Shown here in pieces: positions 1 through 5,005 of a stretch of DNA of 8,483 nt (within the stretch, counting starts at the first letter, position 1; each line of letters starts with the position of its first letter). The translations under genes were made by a program, and so were the position numbers. The stretch lies in the NCBI GenBank assembly GCA_964609385.1, contig CAZSSM010000156.1, positions 1-8,483 on the forward strand, read 5' to 3'. The notes beneath the pieces are model-generated. The model saw only the letters and a list, made by a program, of their open reading frames with translations, was not told the DNA's origin and did not search any database. The DNA comes from CAZSSM01 sp964609385. Lineage in GTDB: Bacteria; Planctomycetota; Planctomycetia; Isosphaerales; Isosphaeraceae.

Positions 1-27
1 TGTGCTCGACCGGAAGAAGGGGACAGG

Positions 28-300
28 ATGGCCAAGCGAGCCAAGAGAGGTGGGGCCCGGACCCGTTCGACCCAGGGCCGTGGACAGGCACCGGCCAGCC
101 ACGGGGTCATCGCGCCGGTCGCCTCGGCCGAGGCCACGCGAACGAGGTACCTCAACTACGCCCTCAGCGTGATCACCTCGCGCGCCTTGCCCGACGTACG
201 CGACGGGCTCAAACCCGTCCAGCGGCGGATCCTTTACGCCATGTGGAGCGACCTCGGGGTCCTGCAGGGTGGGTCGAGGCGCGCTCGCCCAGGGGCTTGA
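28..300 (+). CDS. Topoisomerase IIA subunit A (GyrA/ParC-like), N-terminal fragment cut off at a junction
   Basis: This is the start of a type IIA DNA topoisomerase A subunit, the strand-cleaving subunit of gyrase or topoisomerase IV. Residues 1-35 are a basic, low-complexity extension rich in K, R and G. Residues 40-76 carry the family's N-terminal block, including YALSVITSRALPDVRDGLK and the following PVQRRILYAMWSDL. Homology stops after about residue 76 (base 255), and the next 15 codons to the TGA at 298-300 look like noise. The catalytic Tyr and the whole cleavage and C-terminal domains (normally about 800 residues in all) are missing, so the product cannot be active. The ATG at 28 is supported by an AAGGGG ribosome site at 17-22. 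The 'YALSVITSRALP' wording is commoner in ParC-like and second-GyrA proteins than in classical GyrA, so I give no symbol. The break coincides with the truncated end of the oxidoreductase on the other strand, which suggests a rearrangement or chimeric assembly. Confidence 0.8.
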   Translation: MAKRAKRGGARTRSTQGRGQAPASHGVIAPVASAEATRTRYLNYALSVITSRALPDVRDGLKPVQRRILYAMWSDLGVLQGGSRRARPGA

Positions 301-1114
301 TCGTCAACTGCCCGTCGAGTCCCAGGGAGATCGAGCCGTGTGTACCCTCGAGCAGAAAGGTCCCGAAGGTGTAGCGAGGATCGTCGTGCTCCGAGGTCGA
401 CTCGTTGTAGCGGTTGGCATCCCACATGGCGATCGCCCCCGAGCGGAAGGTGACCTGAAGGGTCGCGGCATCTTCGCCAACGATCGCCGGATTCAGCCGC
501 CTTAGCTTGGCGTAAACGTCGGTGATCTCGCCGCCTAGGTATCGGAACGTATCGAGGAAGTGGACGCCGGTCTCAAAGATCAAGAGCCGCTCCATCGTCC
601 GAAAGTAGGGCTGGCGATCGAGGTAGGCCTCCGCACCCCAACCGTCACCCAACCGGGTCCGGACGGAAAGCGTGTGGAGTTCACCGATCACCCCGTCCTC
701 GAGCAGGCGTTTTATCTCGCGGTGCCAGGGCTGGAATCGGAAGTTCTCGTGGACCATCAGCCGGACATTGGCCTTCTGGCAAATCTCGACGATCCGCTGC
801 GATGTTGGGAGGTCGGGGGCCAAGGGCTTCTGGCAGATGATCGGGACGGAGCGTTCGGCAGCCCGTTGAATCAGATCGAGATGGGTCTCAGGAGGTGTGA
901 TGAGATCGGCGAAGTCGGGCCGTAGTTCGTCCAATGCCCGCGCCGGATCGTCGAACCAACGGTCGATGTCGTGTGACTTGGCGGCGGCTTGGGCCCGATC
1001 GATGTCGAGATCACAGACGCCGACACACGTTACCCCTTCCAAGCGATTCCAAGCATCGAGGTGGAACCTGCTAAAGTAACCCGCTCCAATGCAAAGTCCG
1101 CGCAAGGGGATCAT
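209..1114 (-). CDS. Gfo/Idh/MocA-family NAD(P)-dependent oxidoreductase, C-terminus replaced at a junction
   Basis: This is a member of the Gfo/Idh/MocA family, cytosolic dehydrogenases that oxidise or reduce sugars, inositols and sugar acids with NAD(P). Residues 1-120 form the Rossmann domain, with the glycine motif GAGYFS near residue 11 and CQKPLAPD in place of the usual E-K-P cofactor motif. The second domain contains MVHENFRFQP, as in 'v.e.yRf.P', and GVHFLDTFRYLGG, which carries the expected catalytic histidine. Real homology runs to about LTIKPLGERASTH (near base 275). The last 20 or so residues come from the antisense of the topoisomerase fragment, and the usual final 60-70 residues are absent, so the stop at 209 is accidental. 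Its ATG (1112-1114) overlaps the TGA of the upstream transporter as ATGA, so the two are probably translationally coupled. The substrate cannot be read from the sequence. Confidence 0.85.
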   Translation of the reverse strand: MIPLRGLCIGAGYFSRFHLDAWNRLEGVTCVGVCDLDIDRAQAAAKSHDIDRWFDDPARALDELRPDFADLITPPETHLDLIQRAAERSVPIICQKPLAPDLPTSQRIVEICQKANVRLMVHENFRFQPWHREIKRLLEDGVIGELHTLSVRTRLGDGWGAEAYLDRQPYFRTMERLLIFETGVHFLDTFRYLGGEITDVYAKLRRLNPAIVGEDAATLQVTFRSGAIAMWDANRYNESTSEHDDPRYTFGTFLLEGTHGSISLGLDGQLTIKPLGERASTHPAGPRGRSTWRKGSAAGRV

Positions 1115-2424
1115 AAATCCACCTCCGTAGAGGGTTTCGAATCGACCAGGGGACGCTTCGGGTCGATGTTGAGCCAGACAAATACTGCTAATAGATTCAA
1201 TCCTGCTGCCAGATAGAAATAGATATTGTTTGCACCACTGGAGTCACCGGATTGCTCCGCCCATTCAGCCAGATAGGGAAAGGCCAGGGAGGTTAGGAAG
1301 GCTCCAATGTTGCCGGCCATGTTCATTGTACCCGAGACGACCCCAGCATGCTGACGTCCGATGTCGATGGAGGTCGACCAGGAGGGAGCCAAAGTCATGT
1401 CGGCCCCGAAGATCGCCAGGCTCAACCAGGCGGTTTCCGCCACGATCCCATCGGCTAGTGTGTAGCCGAAGGCTCCAACGGTGGCCAGCATAAACCCAGC
1501 AATCGCCGTGATCCGTCGCGAGGCGACCCAACGACCCGAGGCATAGAGGCGATCGATCAGCAGGCCGCTGGACCAGTTCCCCAATGCGCCACAGATCAGC
1601 GGAATCGCTGCATAGATGCTGATCACCGCTGGGTCGAGATCCGGGTGATCGGTTCGAAGCTTGGGCAGCAGCCAGGTCAAACAGAAGAAGAAGGTAAAAT
1701 TGCTACAGAAGTATTGAGCCGACAATAGCCACATGTTCGGCGACCGTACCAAACTCCCAAGATTTAGTTCGTTTGGCTTTTGACCACCCGAGCCGGAGGG
1801 TCCATCTTGGCGCTGCTCGAGGATCATGGCGCGTTCGTCCGGATCGAGCCGGTCGACCTCGCTGGGATCATCGCGGAAGAGTAAGTACCAGAGCAGAGCC
1901 CAGACCAGTCCGGTTACCATCAGGATCCCGAAGCTGATTCGCCACCCGACCTGTGCGATCATCAGGGTGATCACAGGCAATGCAAAGGCGGCACCCAGCC
2001 GCGAACCCGAGAAGCCGATTCCTTGGACGAGGCCCCGCTCACGCATCGGGATCCAAGAGAAGGTGGCCCGCGCGATGCCGGGGAACGCGCCCGCCTCGCC
2101 GGCTCCGAAGAGCAACCGCGCGAGAAACAAGCTGACGAAATGGCGGGCCAGACCGGTCAAACCGGTGAACATCGACCAGAAGATCACTACGGCAGTCAGG
2201 ATCCGCCGCGGGCCGAAACGGTCAGACAGCCAGCCTGCCGGAGTCTGGCACAACGCGTAGCCCAGCGAGAACGCTGAGAAGATCCAGCCGAGCTGCGTAT
2301 CGGACAGTGCGAGGTCCTCGGCGATCGGTTCTTTGGCCGCCGAGATACAGATCCGGTCGACGTAGAGCAGGACCGTGAGTAGGAAGATCCCGCCGACCAG
2401 TATGAACCGTCCCGGAACCCTCAT
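1111..2424 (-). CDS. MFS transporter, anion:cation symporter (ACS) type
   Basis: This is a 12-helix major facilitator superfamily permease of the inner membrane, most like the ACS (hexuronate/glucarate/phthalate-type) branch. These proteins import organic anions with protons or sodium. The evidence is the YVDRICIS segment in helix 1 (the D-R typical of the family), the helix 2-3 loop signature GWLSDRFGPRR at about residues 64-74, and ARATFSWIPMRERG and IGFSGSRLGAAFALPV, which match the helix 4-5 region of ExuT/GudP-like proteins. A polar loop at about residues 190-215 separates the two six-helix halves. The length of 437 residues is normal. A GTG lies directly before the ATG, and AGGGG sits 9 bases before the ATG or 6 before the GTG; I prefer the ATG at 2422-2424. 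The stop overlaps the start of the oxidoreductase, so substrate import and oxidation are probably linked. The exact substrate is inference, and a sugar acid is the likeliest guess. Confidence 0.88.
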   Translation of the reverse strand: MRVPGRFILVGGIFLLTVLLYVDRICISAAKEPIAEDLALSDTQLGWIFSAFSLGYALCQTPAGWLSDRFGPRRILTAVVIFWSMFTGLTGLARHFVSLFLARLLFGAGEAGAFPGIARATFSWIPMRERGLVQGIGFSGSRLGAAFALPVITLMIAQVGWRISFGILMVTGLVWALLWYLLFRDDPSEVDRLDPDERAMILEQRQDGPSGSGGQKPNELNLGSLVRSPNMWLLSAQYFCSNFTFFFCLTWLLPKLRTDHPDLDPAVISIYAAIPLICGALGNWSSGLLIDRLYASGRWVASRRITAIAGFMLATVGAFGYTLADGIVAETAWLSLAIFGADMTLAPSWSTSIDIGRQHAGVVSGTMNMAGNIGAFLTSLAFPYLAEWAEQSGDSSGANNIYFYLAAGLNLLAVFVWLNIDPKRPLVDSKPSTEVDL

Positions 2425-2575
2425 CACCGCTCACCCCTAGCTCACTACGCGTCATGCGTCGATCGGTCGCTACTGATCGTCGAGCGTACGCCCGCCGAGC
2501 CTGGAGGGCAAGAACCCGACTCGTTGCGATCGGCTCGCCATGGGATGTCATCGCGTCGATGTCAACATTCTCGAA

Positions 2576-2836
2576 TTACAAGGATGCGAATACTCCTACA
2601 ATCACTGCGAGCATCGTCAGCAACAGGGCCCCAACGAGAATCAAAGTGGCGATGATCCCGAGGACCCAACCGGCTTCGGTCAAGCTGTCGGGTCGGACAC
2701 CGAGTTCGCGACAACGCTGCTTGTATTCGTTGCCCTGAATCCAAGCGATGACGCCCAACACTTGACACATCAGCAGCCCCAAAAGTCCCAACACAAAGAT
2801 CGTCACAGCACCTTCTGGTTCTCGGATAGGCCCCAT
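2576..2836 (-). CDS. Small two-helix membrane protein, DUF4190-like
   Basis: This is an 86-residue membrane protein of the DUF4190 type; the family has no known biochemical role. Residues 10-34 form a first helix with the family's LGLLGLLMCQVLGVIAW wording, and the G-N that usually follows is present at 35-36. Residues 37-55 are a polar, charged linker (EYKQRCRELGVRPD...). Residues 56-84 form a second long helix starting GWVLGIIATLIL, which matches the 'a..lGiigtil' half of the domain. The frame stays open 16 codons further upstream, but the ATG at 2834-2836 is the better start: GGGGGAG lies 8 bases before it, and the extra residues are basic and unlike the family. Many planctomycete relatives carry an N-terminal zinc-ribbon or GYF-like segment, and this one does not. 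It lies 152 bases upstream of the MFS gene on the same strand and may be co-transcribed with it, but nothing links their functions. Confidence 0.72.
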   Translation of the reverse strand: MGPIREPEGAVTIFVLGLLGLLMCQVLGVIAWIQGNEYKQRCRELGVRPDSLTEAGWVLGIIATLILVGALLLTMLAVIVGVFASL

Positions 2837-3194
2837 GTTCAAGGCTCCCCCGCAACGCGTTGGGGCCGCTGCGCGATCGTCCAACGACCCAGTTCAATCT
2901 GCCTGCCGTCGCCCTCGCGATCGGCTATCCGGGATATGTTCGTCGGGTCCCATGGAAGATTGGCTCGGAGCCGCACGATCGATTTCAATCGCCCGCAAGC
3001 CCCTTTTTGGCGATCACGCGGCTCGGTCGACACGATAAAACAGGTCCGGAATCATTACTGTCGCAACGAGCCGACAAATCGGACCTGACGCGATCGGCCG
3101 TCTGGGTTAGCCTGCGCGCTTAATGTGACGGTTAGACGATCGCGTCGAACCGGATCCCGCTTCGCGTCCTTCCCGAACTCTTCGAGGTCCGCCC
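2837..3194. other. Divergent gene-free spacer
   Basis: This 358-base stretch separates the minus-strand DUF4190-like gene from the plus-strand Mpo1-like gene, so it should hold promoters for both. Open frames cross it in several phases, but they lack ribosome sites, have poor codon bias and show no family resemblance. It contains five CGATCG copies and the nested stem-loop at 3041-3087. I see no clear TTGACA/TATAAT pair in either direction. Confidence 0.5.
3041..3087. repeat. Nested inverted repeat (stem-loop) upstream of the Mpo1-like gene
   Basis: CAGGTCCG (3041-3048) is perfectly complementary to CGGACCTG (3080-3087), with a G-T pair possible next inward. Inside the 31-base loop, TGTCG (3059-3063) pairs with CGACA (3072-3076) around an 8-base loop. 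Together they give a two-stem hairpin with an asymmetric internal bulge, about 108 bases before the GTG start at 3195. It has no T-run, so it is not a standard terminator. It could be a leader RNA structure or an operator. Confidence 0.4.
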
Positions 3195-3548
3195 GTGTCC
3201 CAATCCGCAATACAACGTCCCTCATCGACCGTCACCTCCTCGTGGTTCGATCGCATCGTGGCCCGGTACCGCAAGGACCACCAACACCCGATTAACCATG
3301 TCCTGCATGTATGGGTAGGCTGGCCGTTGGTCGGAGCATCGCTGTTCCTGTTGCCCTTCCGACCGTTCTGGGCGATCGGACTGTTCCTCAGTGGCTACGG
3401 GGCGATGTTCACCGGCCACTTCCTCTTTGAGAAAAATACCCCCACAATCTTCAAGCACCCGACGACGCCGTTCGTGATGGCTTGGTCGGTCACCAGGGAA
3501 CTCGGAAGCGCCTTGATCCGCACGCTGGGCCGCATCCGAAGAGCATGA
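3195..3548 (+). CDS. Mpo1-like (DUF962/YGL010w-type) membrane protein
   Basis: This is a 117-residue protein of the DUF962 (Mpo1-like) family. The studied yeast member is an Fe(II)-dependent dioxygenase acting on 2-hydroxy fatty acids at a membrane; bacterial members are mostly uncharacterised. Residues 17-44 hold the family's first conserved block, with H29, H31-P32, N34 and H38 (HQHPINHVLHVWVGWP). Residues 40-55 and 57-77 are two hydrophobic helices. The second block, GHFLFEKNTP at residues 74-83, gives H75, E79, N81 and P83, and H88-P89 follows. These histidines are the expected metal ligands, so the site looks intact. The start is GTG at 3195, with GAGG at 3184-3187 seven bases upstream. 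The first 15 residues are polar and unconserved. The yeast activity is only a guide; the substrate here is unknown. Confidence 0.78.
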   Translation: MSQSAIQRPSSTVTSSWFDRIVARYRKDHQHPINHVLHVWVGWPLVGASLFLLPFRPFWAIGLFLSGYGAMFTGHFLFEKNTPTIFKHPTTPFVMAWSVTRELGSALIRTLGRIRRA

Positions 3549-3560
3549 TCGGACCCCTGT

Positions 3561-3578
3561 GTTCTCGGCGTTCTCGGC
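3561..3578. repeat. Two tandem copies of a 9-base unit
   Basis: GTTCTCGGC occurs twice with no gap (3561-3569 and 3570-3578), starting 13 bases after the stop of the Mpo1-like gene. It could be chance slippage or a binding site. No function is evident. Confidence 0.35.
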
Positions 3579-3600
3579 TTTGGGTCGCTTGGGCTCGGTT

Positions 3601-3629
3601 TTGACCCTCGGGTCTGGTCCCGTTACGAT
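3601..3629 (+). promoter_or_regulatory. Sigma70-like promoter for the tRNA-binding protein gene
   Basis: TTGACC (3601-3606) and TACGAT (3624-3629) match the -35 and -10 consensus at 5/6 and 4/6 positions, with the ideal 17-base spacing. Transcription would start near 3636, about 105 bases before the ATG at 3741. The -10 overlaps a CGATCG site. It is a prediction from sequence only. Confidence 0.4.
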
Positions 3630-3740
3630 CGAGTCTCGTCGGCCAACCCGAGATGCGATCTAAAAAATGCCACGATCCCTCGGGCACCTGAACCAACCTG
3701 ATCCGCCGACTCCGCCGTCAACCACGAGGCCTACTCCCCC

Positions 3741-4133
3741 ATGTCCGAGTCGACCCCCACGCCGACATCGAGCGATCCGCCGACGGCGACCAAACCCGAC
3801 GAAACGCCGACGGTTAGCTATGACGACTTCGCCAAGCTCGATCTGCGGATTGCTGAGATCCTCGAGGCCCGCCCGCATCCCAACGCCGACAAACTCCTAC
3901 TCCTGAGCCTGAAGGTGGGCGAGGTCCAGAAGCAGATCGTCGCCGGGATCAAGCTGCACTACACACCCGAATCGTTGGTCGGCAAGAAGATCGTGATCAT
4001 CAACAACCTCAAGCCAGCCGTCATCCGCGGCGAAGAATCCAACGGAATGCTGCTGGCGGCCTCCTCGGCCGAGAAGGTGGTCGTGCTGACGCCCGACGAC
4101 CCAGAGTGTCTCTCCGGTTCGAAGGTCAAGTGA
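3741..4133 (+). CDS. Stand-alone tRNA-binding OB-fold protein (MetRS beta / Trbp111 type)
   Basis: This 130-residue protein is the tRNA-binding domain found at the C-terminus of many methionyl-tRNA synthetases and as free proteins (Trbp111, MetRS beta chain). These form dimers that grip the outer corner of tRNA. Residues 1-26 are a Pro/Thr/Ser-rich, probably disordered tail. Residues 27-130 are the OB-fold with all expected blocks: YDDFAKLDLRIAEILEA (27-43), HPNADKLLLL (46-55), the core strand KQIVAGI, KIVIINNLKP, then IRGEESNGMLLAAS, ending at GSKVK. No catalytic synthetase domain (HIGH or KMSKS) is in the window. The ATG at 3741 is preceded by GAGG at 3726-3729, rather far at 11 bases, and lies downstream of the promoter at 3601-3629. 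It may act in trans with a MetRS encoded elsewhere. A free tRNA chaperone or CsaA-like role is the alternative. Confidence 0.85.
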   Translation: MSESTPTPTSSDPPTATKPDETPTVSYDDFAKLDLRIAEILEARPHPNADKLLLLSLKVGEVQKQIVAGIKLHYTPESLVGKKIVIINNLKPAVIRGEESNGMLLAASSAEKVVVLTPDDPECLSGSKVK

Positions 4134-4287
4134 GCTGAGATCCCCGAAGCATCGCGGATCGGCAATCTCGTCGTGAACGGCACGGCCCGACACCCGCTAT
4201 CTCGGACGAGCCACCCGCCTCAACTCGGGGCGCGGAACCCGGTTAGACTTCAGCACACGAGCCGCTCGGGAAGACGGGATCAGTCCC

Positions 4288-4309
4288 AAACCGGCGGCGA
4301 TTCCGGTTT
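4288..4309 (+). promoter_or_regulatory. Leader hairpin upstream of the secreted-protein gene
   Basis: AAACCGG (4288-4294) pairs perfectly with CCGGTTT (4303-4309) around the 8-base loop CGGCGATT, and the 3' arm runs into TTTTCC. This resembles a short intrinsic terminator, but only four T follow and the gene starts 33 bases later. It may be part of a structured 5' leader, since GGGA/TCCC (4276-4287) and CGAG/CTCG stems lie just upstream. No known riboswitch consensus was recognised. Confidence 0.35.
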
Positions 4310-4313
4310 TCCA

Positions 4314-4335
4314 GAGGAGTCCTCGTCCCGAGGAG
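4314..4335 (+). promoter_or_regulatory. Ribosome site within competing hairpins
   Basis: The likely ribosome site GAGGAG (4330-4335) lies 7 bases before the ATG at 4343. It forms the 3' arm of a 6-bp hairpin: TCCTCG (4320-4325), loop TCC, CGAGGA (4329-4334). A second GAGGAG copy at 4314-4319 can instead pair with the same CCTC (4321-4324), which would free the ribosome site. This is a layout seen in translational switches, but the stems are short and it could be coincidence. Confidence 0.35.
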
Positions 4336-4342
4336 CATTTCC

Positions 4343-4810
4343 ATGCCTCATCTGCTCCGAAGCGTCGTGCTTACCACCGTGTTCGCGATGGCTAGCATGT
4401 TCGGTCCGTCAACAAGCGGCTCGGACATCGACCTGATGACCGCCAACGCTCCGATCAGTCGCTTCTATGTCGCGCCGGGCCTGTATGGAACCGCCTACGG
4501 ATCGCCCAGCTACGGTGTGCCGCGGACCTATTCGCAGTTCCCATCGCCATTCGGCGGAATCGCCTACGGTTTCGGCCTCAAACCGTATCGGCGTATGGAG
4601 TCGCTGTCTTCCTATGAGCCTGGCGCCGCGTCGAACCCGGCTACGACAACTCCCGGCGAAGGGAGTTACTCGATCTTCTACTCGCCTTATGATGCACGGT
4701 ACACCGGCTCGGGGTTCGTGACCGTCCCGTTCGGCGTTTACGGCCCTGGACTTGGGTTCACCCCGTACGCTCCGGTCTTTGGTTCGGGTGTCACCGAGCG
4801 CGTTCGCTAA
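4343..4810 (+). CDS. Small secreted Tyr/Gly/Pro-rich protein of unknown function
   Basis: I do not recognise the family of this 155-residue protein. Residues 1-22 look like a signal peptide: R6 gives a positive end, followed by the hydrophobic run VVLTTVFAMASMFG, with cleavage plausible after A17 (A-M-A). The rest has no further membrane segment and no cysteine. It is unusually rich in Tyr, Gly, Pro, Ser and Phe, with YG/FG/SP units recurring, as in YGTAYGSPSYGVP, FGGIAYGFGLKPY, FYSPYDARYTGSG and FGVYGPGLGFTPY. Such composition suggests an extended, aromatic-rich envelope or extracellular protein; similar small secreted proteins are common in planctomycetes. The ATG at 4343 has GAGGAG seven bases upstream, set in a hairpin, and a long structured leader separates it from the tRNA-binding protein gene. 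Coding bias is good throughout, so I believe the gene is real. Its function is unknown. Confidence 0.6.
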   Translation: MPHLLRSVVLTTVFAMASMFGPSTSGSDIDLMTANAPISRFYVAPGLYGTAYGSPSYGVPRTYSQFPSPFGGIAYGFGLKPYRRMESLSSYEPGAASNPATTTPGEGSYSIFYSPYDARYTGSGFVTVPFGVYGPGLGFTPYAPVFGSGVTERVR

Positions 4811-4818
4811 TTCAGAAT

Positions 4819-4833
4819 CGCGTTGGCAACGCG
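4819..4833. terminator. Palindrome after the secreted-protein gene
   Basis: CGCGTTGGCAACGCG has perfect 7-base arms around a single G. As RNA it would fold as a 5-bp stem with a 5-base loop. It lies 8 bases after the stop at 4810. No T-run follows, so it could be a weak or factor-dependent terminator, or a protein-binding palindrome. Confidence 0.25.
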
Positions 4834-5005
4834 GCCTTTGGGCTGCTCCGTAATGACCGGTTCTCTCGCAACATCCTTACGTCGTCCTTCGATGACGTAC
4901 GAGTGTCGCGAACGAGCGGTAGACCGAGATCGGATCGGGCGGCGGTGAACCGTTCCTATGCGTTATCAGGTTTCTCCACCCGATCCACAAGACCCCGGAC
5001 GTCCC

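Noticed and set aside
1826..2260. 144-codon open frame on the plus strand
   Set aside because: It is antisense to the MFS transporter, and its Arg/Pro/Ser-rich product is typical of shadow frames in GC-rich DNA.
2560..2565. Perfect TTGACA on the minus strand between the DUF4190-like and MFS genes
   Set aside because: No -10-like hexamer lies 16-18 bases downstream, so I do not call it a promoter.
2540..3088. 182-codon open frame on the plus strand
   Set aside because: It runs antisense over the well-supported DUF4190-like gene, has no ribosome site, and gives a polar, low-complexity product resembling no family.
4250..4340. Possible cobalamin or other riboswitch in the secreted-protein leader
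   Set aside because: It has several stems, but I could not find the B12-box or other conserved riboswitch core, and the downstream gene fits no riboswitch regulon.
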